From: Acidobacteriota bacterium
GTDB lineage: Bacteria; Acidobacteriota; Terriglobia; Acidiferrales; UBA7541
Reading direction: 5' to 3'
DNA: 39,478 nucleotides
NCBI GenBank assembly: GCA_003166795.1
Contig: PMUS01000032.1
Span: forward strand, 27,949 to 67,426
This document shows positions 25,475-34,400 of this stretch, one piece after another. Position 1 is the first letter of the stretch. Every line of letters begins with the position of its first letter. The position numbers and the translations under genes were made by a program. A model generated the notes under the pieces. The model was given only the letters and a program-made list of their open reading frames with translations. It searched no databases and had not been told where the DNA came from.

Positions 25475-25729
25475 GTGACCAAGTGCCCGGAATGCGACGC
25501 CGATATCGACTTGGACGAAGACGAAGTCGAAGAAGGCGAAATTGTGAGCTGTGCGGAATGCGACGCTGAGCTCGAAGTGACGCAGATTCATCCCGTGCAC
25601 CTTATCGTCATCTCCGAGGATGATGATGACGATGACGATGAGGACGAAGAGGAAGAAGAGGCGAGCGTGAAAAAGGAAGATGCGGACGACGAGCCCGGAG
25701 TTGAAGATGAAGACGAAGAGGCCGAGTGA
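25475..25729 (+). CDS. LysW-like zinc protein with long acidic tail
   Basis: This 84-residue protein starts with GTG after a strong AGGAGGAG site. Residues 1-46 follow LysW, the amino-group carrier of the alpha-aminoadipate/ornithine pathways: MTKCPECDADIDL, then EEGEIVSCAECDAELEVTQIHPVHLIVI, with zinc ligands C4, C7, C26 and C29. Classic LysW proteins are 53-60 residues and end EDWGE, whose last glutamate carries the substrate. Here residues 48-84 are an almost pure Asp/Glu run (a low-complexity GAT/GAC/GAG tract) ending EDEEAE, with no WG. No lysX, lysZ or lysY lies in the window. It may be a carrier with a changed tail, or a zinc-ribbon protein of other use. Confidence 0.85.
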   Translation: MTKCPECDADIDLDEDEVEEGEIVSCAECDAELEVTQIHPVHLIVISEDDDDDDDEDEEEEEASVKKEDADDEPGVEDEDEEAE

Positions 25730-25850
25730 CCCCTCTCCCGTCGCTGCTTTGCATCTTCGATTTATCGCGCCTTCATCTCAATCGGCGAATCGCCGTGCGG
25801 GCGGGGAACATCACCGCGACTGATTTGCCGACCCAGGTCAGGAGGTATCC

Positions 25851-26225
25851 GTGAGGACTCGCGCGCTCTTCCAGATTGCGGTGGTAATGGCCTTGGGAAT
25901 TGTATTCGCGTTTCCCGCTACGGCACAGGACAAGAAAAACGACGCGCAGCTCCGCACGATCCGCGGCACAGTTCTCGACAAGGACGAAACTCCAAGACCT
26001 TCAGGCGTGGTTTACCTGCTCAACGTGAAGACGCAAGCGGTGAAGACCTATATCGCGGACGACGCCGGAAATTATCGTTTCAGCGGTCTCGATCCCAATG
26101 TGGATTACGAAGTGCACGCCGAGCACGAAGACATGACGTCCTCGACCCGTACGGTTTCGAGCTTTGATTCCCGCCGCGATGTCGAGATGGTCCTCAAGCT
26201 GTCACACAAGAAATCCGCGAAGTAG
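25851..26225 (+). CDS. Small exported carboxypeptidase-regulatory-like protein
   Basis: This 124-residue protein has a signal peptide (about 1-25, ending FPATAQ). Its single carboxypeptidase-regulatory-like Ig fold (about 34-110) reads TIRGTVLDKDETPRPSGVVYLLNVKTQAVKTYIADDAGNYRFSGLDPNVDYEVHAEHEDMTSSTRTVSSFDSR. No catalytic domain or barrel is attached. The GTG start at 25851 has AGGAGG five bases before it. Stand-alone copies of this fold are common in Acidobacteriota; their role is unknown. It may bind a surface or receptor partner. Confidence 0.85.
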   Translation: MRTRALFQIAVVMALGIVFAFPATAQDKKNDAQLRTIRGTVLDKDETPRPSGVVYLLNVKTQAVKTYIADDAGNYRFSGLDPNVDYEVHAEHEDMTSSTRTVSSFDSRRDVEMVLKLSHKKSAK

Positions 26226-26231
26226 CGCTAC
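26222..26231. repeat. Palindrome spanning two convergent stop codons
   Basis: GTAGCGCTAC contains the TAG stop of the plus-strand gene and, on the other strand, the TAG stop of the PQQ dehydrogenase gene, two bases apart. It is too short to be a confident terminator. Confidence 0.4.
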
Positions 26232-27850
26232 GGCAGGCTGAAAACGGAAACGGATTGGCCGGCCTCGGCTACAACGTACTGCTTGCCGTCCACGGCGTAC
26301 GTGATCGGGTTCGCGCGCACGGCATTCCCGAGCTGAATATTCCAGAGAGGCTTTCCGTCCGCGGCGTCGAGCGCAAAGAAATTTCCCTGGCTATCGGCGC
26401 AGAAGACCAGGCCGCCCGCCGTCGCGAGCGTGCCAGTCCATGAATCCCCAATCATCTTGAATTGCCACTTCCTCTCGCCCGTGGTTGCGTCGAGCGCGCG
26501 GACGGCTGTATATGCATCATCGCCGCTCACGAGCTTTTGTCCGCCGCCCCCGCCGATGTCCGCTGGATTGTAGGGATCCATTTCCGGATGGCCTTTGTAA
26601 TAGTAAGCGCCCATTTCGCGCGTGTTGACGTAGAACAGTCCCGTCAGCGGGCTGTAGGACGAACTCGTCCAGTTAACGGTCCCAGTGATGCTCGGATACA
26701 CCAGCGTGCCCTGCGTGGTCGGATCGATGTCCGGATTTAGAATCGGGCGGCCCTTGGCGTCGAGTCCCTTCGCCCAGGTTTGATGCGCGTATGCCTGACC
26801 CTTCAGGAATTCGCCGGTCTCTCGGTCCAGCACATAGTAAAAGGCGTTGCGATCGGCCTGGGCCACGATCTTCCGCTTCTTGCCGTTGATCACTGCGTCA
26901 AACAGAATCGGTGGCTCGGCTGCGTCCCAGTCATGCGTCTCGTGCGGCGTGAATTGAAAATACCATTTCATCTTGCCGGTATCGGCGTCGATCGCGAGCA
27001 GCGAGCAGGAGTAAAGATTGTCTCCCTTTCTCGCGTCTCCGTTCCAATCCGGCGCGGGGTTGCCGGTGCCCCAGTAGAGCGTATTCAACTCAGGATCGTA
27101 GGCGCCGGTATTCCACGTGGTTGCGCCGCCGTATTTGTAGGTGTCGCCTTCCCACGTCTCCACGCCGGGCTCGCCCGTCGTAGGAATCGTGTAAAGGCGC
27201 CAGAGACGCTTGCCGTCCTTGGCATCGTAGGCATCAATGTAGCCGCGGAGCCCGCCTTCTCCTCCGCCCATGCCCACAATAATCTTTCCGTTGATTGCGA
27301 GCGGTGCCTGCGTGATCGCCACCGCTTCCTTGTTGCTTCCGATCTCCACGCTCCAGCGCACCGTTCCCGTCTTCGCGTCCAGCGCCACCAGGTGCGCGTC
27401 AATCGTCGCGACGTACACCGTGTCGCCGAGGATGGCGACTCCGCGATTGGTTGGAAACAGCCCGATGGTCAGCAGGTTTTTCGGCAGGTCCGCGCTCCAT
27501 CGCCAGACGGGGCGTCCCGTGCGAACGTCCAGCGCCGTGACGGTGGTCGGCGGCTCGGTCACGTACATCATTCCGTCCACAACAATCGGAGAAGACTCGA
27601 AGATGCCCTGCCGCCGCAGCTGATAGACCCACCGCAGCTTCAAGGAATCCACATTCGTCTTGTTGATCTGCTTGAGTTCCGAAAATCGCTGCGAGGCGTA
27701 ATTCCCGCCATACGTCAACCAGTCTTCCGGGTGGCTCGCGGAGTGCAGAATCTCGTCATAGGTCACGTTCTGCGCCAACGATTGCAGCCGGCTCCCCAAC
27801 ACGAGAGCGAGCAGGGCAACGCCGCAAAAAATGTATTTCGCCGCCTTCAT
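26228..27850 (-). CDS. PQQ-dependent alcohol dehydrogenase-type quinoprotein (module 1)
   Basis: This 540-residue periplasmic enzyme has a signal peptide (about 1-27) and an eight-bladed propeller. Repeats such as ALDAKTGTVRWSVEIG, AIDADTGKMKWYFQFTP and ALDATTGERKWQFKM give W-docking-type blades. The active-site segment TPHETHDWDAAEPP carries D307-W308-D309. An Asp two residues after the first is the feature linked to lanthanide use in this superfamily. No vicinal Cys-Cys is present and there is no attached cytochrome, so it is a type I quinoprotein that needs a separate electron acceptor. Its ATG overlaps the upstream cytochrome stop by four bases. Substrate (alcohol or aldose) is not settled; PQQ synthesis genes are absent. 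Confidence 0.9.
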   Translation of the reverse strand: MKAAKYIFCGVALLALVLGSRLQSLAQNVTYDEILHSASHPEDWLTYGGNYASQRFSELKQINKTNVDSLKLRWVYQLRRQGIFESSPIVVDGMMYVTEPPTTVTALDVRTGRPVWRWSADLPKNLLTIGLFPTNRGVAILGDTVYVATIDAHLVALDAKTGTVRWSVEIGSNKEAVAITQAPLAINGKIIVGMGGGEGGLRGYIDAYDAKDGKRLWRLYTIPTTGEPGVETWEGDTYKYGGATTWNTGAYDPELNTLYWGTGNPAPDWNGDARKGDNLYSCSLLAIDADTGKMKWYFQFTPHETHDWDAAEPPILFDAVINGKKRKIVAQADRNAFYYVLDRETGEFLKGQAYAHQTWAKGLDAKGRPILNPDIDPTTQGTLVYPSITGTVNWTSSSYSPLTGLFYVNTREMGAYYYKGHPEMDPYNPADIGGGGGQKLVSGDDAYTAVRALDATTGERKWQFKMIGDSWTGTLATAGGLVFCADSQGNFFALDAADGKPLWNIQLGNAVRANPITYAVDGKQYVVAEAGQSVSVFSLP

Positions 27851-28689
27851 TGTGCGCCTCCGAGGCTCGAAAGGTATGCGACCAGATCGTTGATCTGCGT
27901 CGCGGAGAGCTTGTCCTTATAGCTCGGCATGAAGCTCTTGCCCGGTTCGGGCTCGATTTTTTGCACTTCGAATTTTTGGATCGACTGGATGTGTCCGCTC
28001 GAATCCCGCAGCTGCATGGTGAATGAGTCTTCATCCACGCGCATGCCTTCGACCGCCTTGCCGTCCTTCTTGACCGCGCGGTACATCATGTAGGCGGGAT
28101 ACGCCGAGCGTTCCTGCAGCGATGTATCCAGCGGTAGATTGCCGCCGGGATCGGTGAGAGTCTTTTCGAGCGAGACGATTGATCTCTGCGCGCCGACGTG
28201 GCTCAGATCAGGCCCAAGGTCGCCTCCCTCGGCGTCGATCGTGTGGCAGCTCGCGCATCCGTTCGATTCGTAAATCGCTTTGCCCTTTTTCGGATCGCCA
28301 GTCGCGACTCCGGCGTTTTCATGCCCGAGCGAACTCACGTAGTCCACGATCTTCCAAATAGTCGCATCGTCCAGTGTCGCGAAGGGCGGCATACCCGTGC
28401 CCGGAACTCCGCCGCGGATGGTCGCGTAAAGTCCCTCGGGACCAAGCGTTCCTCCCACTCCTTGAATATTGGGACCGTTGGCGCCGCTGCCATCAATGCC
28501 GTGGCAGTTCGCGCATGTTCCTGCAAACAGATCTTTGCCCTGCGAGACGCTCTCCGGCGTTGCCTTCGGGTGCGCGGAGTGCGGCGGGATTGGCGGCGGC
28601 GCGAACTGGGCGGCGGCAGGCGATGCCAGGCAGATTGGTCCCAGCCCGAAAATCAGCGCAATCATACGCAATGAGCGAATTGCGGTCAT
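27847..28689 (-). CDS. Exported dihaem cytochrome c (module 1)
   Basis: This 280-residue protein has a signal peptide (about 1-28) and a Pro-rich linker. Two haem-binding sites are CANCH (59-63) and CASCH (145-149). Between them lies GTGMPPFATLDDATIWKIVDYV, with a typical distal Met (MPP). The C-terminal 100 residues (YMMYRAVKKDGKAVEGMRVDEDSFTMQLRDSSG and FMPSYKDKLSATQINDLVAYLSSLG) add a further Met (FMPSY). It should accept electrons from the PQQ enzyme coded next, by 4-base overlap. It lies 80 bases after the end of module 2, with a hairpin in the gap. Confidence 0.92.
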   Translation of the reverse strand: MTAIRSLRMIALIFGLGPICLASPAAAQFAPPPIPPHSAHPKATPESVSQGKDLFAGTCANCHGIDGSGANGPNIQGVGGTLGPEGLYATIRGGVPGTGMPPFATLDDATIWKIVDYVSSLGHENAGVATGDPKKGKAIYESNGCASCHTIDAEGGDLGPDLSHVGAQRSIVSLEKTLTDPGGNLPLDTSLQERSAYPAYMMYRAVKKDGKAVEGMRVDEDSFTMQLRDSSGHIQSIQKFEVQKIEPEPGKSFMPSYKDKLSATQINDLVAYLSSLGGAQ

Positions 28690-28738
28690 CTGAAGCCCCC
28701 CACTATCTTTGATCCGTGCAGAATACTACCACTGCGCG

Positions 28739-28769
28739 AAAAAAACCCCATGGCGGGAGTGAATCCCGC
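28739..28769 (-). terminator. Possible rho-independent terminator after PQQ gene of module 2
   Basis: On the minus strand, directly after the stop, GCGGGA (28769-28764) pairs with TCCCGC (28758-28753) around a five-base loop. Seven Ts follow (28745-28739). Seven bases separate the stem from the T-run, more than ideal, so it may be leaky and allow read-through into module 1. Confidence 0.45.
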
Positions 28770-30389
28770 TCACGGCAGGCTGAAGACAAAGAGCGTATTT
28801 CCGGCCGAGTCCACGACGTACTGCTTTCCGTCAACAGCGTACGAGACGGGATTGGATCGCACCGACGATCCCAGCAGCAGATGCCATAGCGGCTCGCCCG
28901 TGTCCGCATTCAGCGCGAAGAAATTACCGGCAGCATCCGCGGAGAACACCAGGCCGCCGGCGGTGACTAGCGTCCCTGTCCAGGAGTCGCCCACCATTTT
29001 GTATTCCCACTTCTTGACGCCCGTTACTCCGTCGAGCGCGCGAATCGAAGTGGTCGTCTCATCCGCCGGACCGGGGCGCATTCCGCCTCCCCCTCCGCCC
29101 ACGACTCCGTTCGAATTGTTCTTCTCGAATTTCCGTTCGCCCTTGACGTAATACGCGCCCCCGTCGCGGGCGTTCACGTAGAAAAGTCCGGTGATCGGGC
29201 TATAGCACGGGCTCGTCCAGTTGATCGCGCCCGTCAGCGTTGGATAGACCAGCGTTCCTTCGGCGCTCGGCTCGATCAGTTCGGCCGCCATCTTGATCGG
29301 CCGACCCTTCGCATCAAGCCCCTTCGCCCAGGTCTGCTTCGCAAACGGCACGCCGGTGATAAATTCGCCGGTCTCGCGATCGAGAACGTAGTAAAACGCG
29401 TTGCGATTCGCGAGCGCCACCAGCTTCCGCGCTTTGCCATTCACGGTTGCGTCGAAAAGGATCGGGGGCTCGGAAGAATCCCAGTCGTGCGTCTCATGCG
29501 GCGAAAATTGGAAATACCATTTCATTTTCCCCGTATCCGCATCGAGCGCGATCAGAGCGCACGTGAACAGGTTATCGCCCATGCGACCTTCGCCGTTCCA
29601 GTCCGGCACCGGATTTCCAGTGCCCCAGTAGATAACGTTCAGCACCGGATCGTACGAGCCCGTGTTCCAGGTCGTTCCGCCGCCGTTCGACCAGCTTCCG
29701 TCCGCCCACGTATCCGCTCCCGGATCGCTCGCGCTGCGCGGCACGGTGTAGAAGCGCCACAGCAGTTTTCCGTCGTTCGCGTCGTAGCAGCTCAAAAATC
29801 CGTGCGCGCCCGCTTCGCCTCCGCCGACTCCCACCACGATCTTCCCGTTGATCGCCAGCGGTGCTTGTGTGATCGCGTACCCGTCCGCCTTGTCGGCAAT
29901 CAGCGAGTTCCACCGCACCAGTCCGCTTTTCGCGTCCAGCGCGATCAAATGATCGTCAATCGTCGCCAGATATAGCTTGTCGCCCAGAATCGCCACGCCG
30001 CGATTCGTCGGAAACAATCCCACCGGCACGAAATCCCTGGGCACCACGGGCACGTAGTGCCAAAGCGGCTTTCCCGTCCGCGCGTCCAGGGCGGTCACGT
30101 TGCTCGGCGGCTCCGTCACGTACATGATCCCGTCCACGATCAGCGGCGACGACTCCATAATGCCACCGCCGCGCATCTGGTAAGCCCACGCCACGCGCAG
30201 GTCCTTCGCATTCTGCGGCGTCATCTCTTTCAGCCCCGAAAACCGCTGCGAGCCGTAGTTGCCGCCGTACATCATCCAGTTCTGCGGCTCCGCGTCGGAC
30301 TTCATCAGCCGCTCGTATGGAACTTGCGCGAAGCTCGGCAGCGCCCCGCTCAGCGCCAGCACTATCACAAAATATTTCGCGGCTCTCAT
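28770..30389 (-). CDS. PQQ-dependent alcohol dehydrogenase-type quinoprotein (module 2)
   Basis: This 539-residue paralogue of the module 1 enzyme aligns along its whole length: a shared GGNYGSQRFS, LGDKLYLATIDDHLIALDAKSG, NGGGTTWNTGSYDP, PHETHDWDSSEPPILFDA and GDSWTGTLVTAGGLVF. Signal peptide about 1-21. The active-site D302-W303-D304 again carries the D-x-D. The region around KFEKNNSNGVVGGGGGGMRPG differs, and Gly-rich loops change near the funnel mouth, so substrate range may differ. Its ATG overlaps the cytochrome stop by 4 bases. The same points apply about electron acceptor and missing PQQ genes. Confidence 0.9.
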   Translation of the reverse strand: MRAAKYFVIVLALSGALPSFAQVPYERLMKSDAEPQNWMMYGGNYGSQRFSGLKEMTPQNAKDLRVAWAYQMRGGGIMESSPLIVDGIMYVTEPPSNVTALDARTGKPLWHYVPVVPRDFVPVGLFPTNRGVAILGDKLYLATIDDHLIALDAKSGLVRWNSLIADKADGYAITQAPLAINGKIVVGVGGGEAGAHGFLSCYDANDGKLLWRFYTVPRSASDPGADTWADGSWSNGGGTTWNTGSYDPVLNVIYWGTGNPVPDWNGEGRMGDNLFTCALIALDADTGKMKWYFQFSPHETHDWDSSEPPILFDATVNGKARKLVALANRNAFYYVLDRETGEFITGVPFAKQTWAKGLDAKGRPIKMAAELIEPSAEGTLVYPTLTGAINWTSPCYSPITGLFYVNARDGGAYYVKGERKFEKNNSNGVVGGGGGGMRPGPADETTTSIRALDGVTGVKKWEYKMVGDSWTGTLVTAGGLVFSADAAGNFFALNADTGEPLWHLLLGSSVRSNPVSYAVDGKQYVVDSAGNTLFVFSLP

Positions 30390-31207
30390 TGGGCCCCCTT
30401 CAAGCTCGAAAGATATGCCACCAGATTGTCCATGTCGGTCGCCGACAGATTGCCGTAGCTCGGCATCACCGTTTTTCCCGGCTGCGGCTCGATCGTTTTC
30501 AGATTCGTTTTATCGAAAGAATGAAAGTGCTCGCCCACGTCTCGCAGCACGATCGTGTACGTATCTTCAGCCACGCGAATACCCGTCACCTCGTGTCCGT
30601 CTTTCGTGACCACGCGGACGAGCTCGTAACCCGGCGGCGGATTCTTCCCGGGATCGCGCAAAAAATCGTAAAAATATTTCGGCGGCCGCGCTCTTCCGAC
30701 CGTCGTCAGTTGCGGGCCCACTCCGCCGCCGCTCATTCCGATCGCGTGGCACACCGCACAGCCATTCGCGTCGTACACCGCTTCGCCCTTAACCGGATCG
30801 CCCTTCGCTGCCTCCATCGGCCCGGCGTCTCCCAACGTGCGCACGAATCCCACCACCTGCCACACGCGCTGATCGTTCAGCGACATCACCGGCGGCATCG
30901 CACCTGTTCCGTTTCGCACCACGGAAAAAATTCCTGCGTCGCCCCGCCGCGCCCCAACTCCATGCAGGTTCGGCCCCAGCTGCCCGCTGCCGTCGAATCC
31001 GTGGCACCCGGCGCACTGTGCCGCGAATATCTGCTTCCCCGTGGCGATGTCGTCCGGCGTAAGCTTCGCGACGGGCGACTCCTGCGGCGCGCCCGCCGCC
31101 GGAGCGGGAGGCGGAGGGCCCTGCGGTGACGCATGCGATCCACTCAGCGCGGCTCCCGAGAAAATCAATAGCGAGCCTGCGAGACACAGCGATCGAAATC
31201 CGATCAT
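30386..31207 (-). CDS. Exported dihaem cytochrome c (module 2)
   Basis: This 273-residue protein has a signal peptide (about 1-26), a Pro/Ala-rich linker, and two haem sites: CAGCH (65-69) and CAVCH (about 150). MPPVMSLNDQRVWQVVGFV between them and VMPSYGNLSATDMDNLVAYLSSL at the end match module 1. GGGG precedes the ATG at a usable distance. As first gene of the four-gene minus-strand cluster, it should have the cluster promoter upstream (31208-31425). It probably carries electrons from the module 2 quinoprotein towards the terminal oxidase. Confidence 0.92.
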   Translation of the reverse strand: MIGFRSLCLAGSLLIFSGAALSGSHASPQGPPPPAPAAGAPQESPVAKLTPDDIATGKQIFAAQCAGCHGFDGSGQLGPNLHGVGARRGDAGIFSVVRNGTGAMPPVMSLNDQRVWQVVGFVRTLGDAGPMEAAKGDPVKGEAVYDANGCAVCHAIGMSGGGVGPQLTTVGRARPPKYFYDFLRDPGKNPPPGYELVRVVTKDGHEVTGIRVAEDTYTIVLRDVGEHFHSFDKTNLKTIEPQPGKTVMPSYGNLSATDMDNLVAYLSSLKGAQ

Positions 31208-31425
31208 GTAGTATCCCCGTTTAAATTTGGACGTTTGCTAGTCAATACGACAGCGCAAGTTCTGTCAAGACCTGTTCATGAGCACTGATGAGTACGAACG
31301 CAATGAGGCGGCGGTTCGAACTGCGGTTTCGAACGAGGGGGGTTGCGGGGATGCGCGAAAGTTATCGTGAGGGCCGGCTCGGTCGCGCATGCCTCTGAGC
31401 CGGCCCCCGCGAAAACGCTATGCCG
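31208..31425. other. Gap between TonB receptor and cytochrome-PQQ cluster
   Basis: This region holds the cluster promoter and the end signal of the receptor gene, both on the minus strand. TTGACA (31268-31263 on the minus strand) resembles a -35, but no good -10 follows at 16-18 bases. The inverted repeat is listed separately. No small gene is evident. Confidence 0.4.
31371..31406 (-). terminator. Strong stem-loop after the TonB receptor gene
   Basis: GGGCCGGCTC (31371-31380) and GAGCCGGCCC (31397-31406) form a perfect 10-bp GC-rich stem with a 16-base loop, 20 bases past the receptor stop. No T-run follows on either strand, so it may be a non-classical terminator or an mRNA 3'-end stabiliser. 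Confidence 0.55.
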
Positions 31426-34400
31426 CTAGAACGAAAACTTCGCAGCCAACTGGAATTGCCGCGGATTAAGCATCGTCCTCGGCAGGCCGAACGTGGGAGA
31501 CGGAGTCGCAGGGATGAACAGGCACGTCGCCGATATATTCGCCAGCGGGTTCAGACTCATCCCCGCCCCCGAGCACGACCCACCTGCGAGAGTCGACGTA
31601 GTTATCGGCGTGGAAGCAAAACTCCCAACACCGGGAATCGCGAAACCGTCGCCCACAGGGCAGGCCGTAGAGCCAGATCCTGCCTGGATGGCGCGGCTCG
31701 TGGCGTCTCTATAGTGATGTGGAATCACCGCCGGTGAGCCGCAGAAGACGGGCGAGCCGTAGACCGAGGTCACCTCGTCCACGTTCGACCGGTTGAGGAA
31801 GTTAAATGCATCCACGCTGACGTCAAGCTTCACGTGTTCCGTGAGCTGGAAGTATCGCGCAAGATGGAAGTCCCACGAATACAAGGGATCGCCGACGTAC
31901 GTATTTCTTCCGATCATGGTTGCGCAAGTGCTCGTGGAAGCGCACGAGCCGTCCACAGGCGCGCCGCCCACGCGATCCGTTGCGCCGCCGGCTACGTCGT
32001 TCAAAGTGTTGCTCCCGTAGTAGATCGTGAAGGGGCGGCCGGACTGCAACGTGATGATGCTGCTGAGCGTGAAGTGCCGGAGAAAAGTGTCCTCGGGTCC
32101 CAACGCGGTAAAGTTCGTGACCAAGTGGTGGCGGGCGTCCTGGTTCGAGTTGCCACGCTCCGACTTGTAATCGAACTGGTTTGGCGGAAGGTTGATGAAC
32201 GTGGTGAAGTTGCCGTTATCAATCGTGTGCGAGTACGTGTAGTTGGCGGTCAGGTTGAAGTTCTTGATTCTCTCGATCGCCGTGAGCGTACCGCCATGGT
32301 ACGCGGCCTTCGCGACGCCATTGTTGTAGTCAAGAAGTCCGTAGCTCATGCTCTGCAAACCGGCGTCGGGGCCGGCGCCGGCGAACCAGGGACCCAATCC
32401 TGCGAGCGCGCCGGTTCCGAGTATCGGAGTGCCAGAAGCGCACTTCGAAAACGAACCGTTCGGATTCACCAGCCCTGGAACCGCATCCGGAAAGAATGGC
32501 ACTGGTGCGAGGGGCCACGTACCGGGGTCCACGTTCGCGAAGTCTGGCCCATTGACGCTTGCTACTCCTGAGTCCTGCGAAGGATCCGTAGTACCCAACG
32601 GGCAAGGCACGTTGATGTTGTTTCCGCGAACCAATCTGTGTGCTCCGACGAACAAGTAGGCAGCGTTCACTGCGAAGCCGCCGCCGAATTGGTGGTCAAC
32701 TTCCGCGCTGGCTTGTTCGGCATAGGGAGTCTTGCTGACGTTGTGATCCATTCCGCCGGCGCCAACGCCGCACGCGAAAGTCGTATCGCATGTGCCAACC
32801 AGCGAAATAATATCCGTCTGGTGTTCCGGCCCAGCGGTGTACCCGCCAGTGCTGATAACGCTCGCCGCATACCCAGCTGCACCAGCCCCGGCCGGGAAAC
32901 CAAAAATTTGGTATCCCTGATTGGCCTGCAGGCCGTTGGTCATAGGCAGCATTTGCGGCGACACGGTAATGTCCTCCCCGGTGATGGCCCCGCCTGCCAA
33001 ACACGGAGGTATTTGCGGATTGCACCCAAGGCCCGGAACCACCTTCTGCGTGTTGGGCACAAAGAAGAACGTCAGGTTGTAGCGGTCATCAAACATTCCG
33101 AAGCCGGCTCGAAACACGGTCTTGCTGTCGGGCGACCAGGCGAGGCCAATGCGAGGCTGCCAATTGCCGTAGTCCGGCTTCACATACTCGGACAGGCCCG
33201 ACTCATAGTCCCAGCGCAGGCCGAAGTTCATCGTGAGCTTGGGCGTGAGCCGCCACTGATCCTGGGCAAAGAAGCCCCAATAGCCGTGGTTAATCTCCTT
33301 GGAGAAAGTGTTGAACAGACTCGGTGGAAACGCGTTCGCCCAAGTTGATGTATTCAGCGAACTGCCACTGGAGCTGGTAACCAGCGGGGGACCCGCAGTG
33401 AAGCTGGGACTCGCGGGGACCTGAACACCCGCATATGTGAAGACAACGCCATCGTCGCCGGGGACCGGGCACGCCGCGGACGATGCGTCGAGACCGGGTG
33501 TGGTCGGGTCGCCCGCGCCGAAGCTTGTGTTGTAAAACTCCGCGAAATTTGAGAGGCAGGAAACTCCGGGTACCAGCATGCGGACGGGCATGAAGCCGGG
33601 GAAATTGATCAAACTCCAGACGTAATTTCCGTCAAATCCGAACTTCGCTACGTGATTGCCCTTGACCCACGATACAGAGTCGGCACCCTGCACGCGGCTC
33701 TCGTAAAGCCTGTCGTTGGTTCCGAAATTGTGGCCAAGCTCGAGGTCATTCAGAATGCTGAAGTCCGGCTGACCGGTCATGCCGGGGAAGTTGTAGTGAC
33801 GCCGGGCGTATTGAAAGAGGGCGCTGTTTACCAGGCTGGGTGTCAGGGACGAATCGAGAGTGGCAAACAAGGATTGATCGCGGATGAAAAGATCTCGTCC
33901 GCCGCTGGGAACCCCAATGCCGCCGCCATCGAGCGTCTGGCCAACAAGTTCGCCCGAGTCGCGCGCGTCCTCTACGTTATAGCGGATTGCCAGGCGATTG
34001 TTGGCGTTAATTTGGTCATCAATTCTGGCAAAGCCGTAGTCATTGTTCGCGGTCTTCAGGAAAGGATTGAGGAATCCGAGCGCCTGCGCTTGCGTGATGT
34101 TGGCGGGGTTACCCGCGAAATTGGGAAGGCAGGTAGCGAGGCCGGCGCTGCAGCCTTCGGGGGCAAGTCCCATTAGCGCTTTCGCCTGGTCTATCACCAA
34201 TATGTTATTCACCAGATCCGGAGGGTAGAGGGGAGACTCTCCGCGCCGTTTGCCTTCGTAGTTTGCGAAGAAAAACAACTTGTCCTTCTTGATCGGGCCG
34301 CCGATCGTTCCGCCATACTGATTCTGCCGCAGGGCGTCCGGCAATAACTGCGACTGTAGCCCTGGCTCCGGCTTCTGCAGTAGATTTCGCGAATCCAGTG

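Noticed and set aside
25615-25675. GAT/GAC/GAG tract as a microsatellite causing frameshift
   Set aside because: The frame stays open through it and beyond to a normal stop, and codons alternate irregularly, so there is no sign of slippage.
26780-27922. 380-residue plus-strand frame opposite the PQQ dehydrogenase
   Set aside because: It is the complement of a strongly conserved quinoprotein and has no domain, signal or ribosome binding site.
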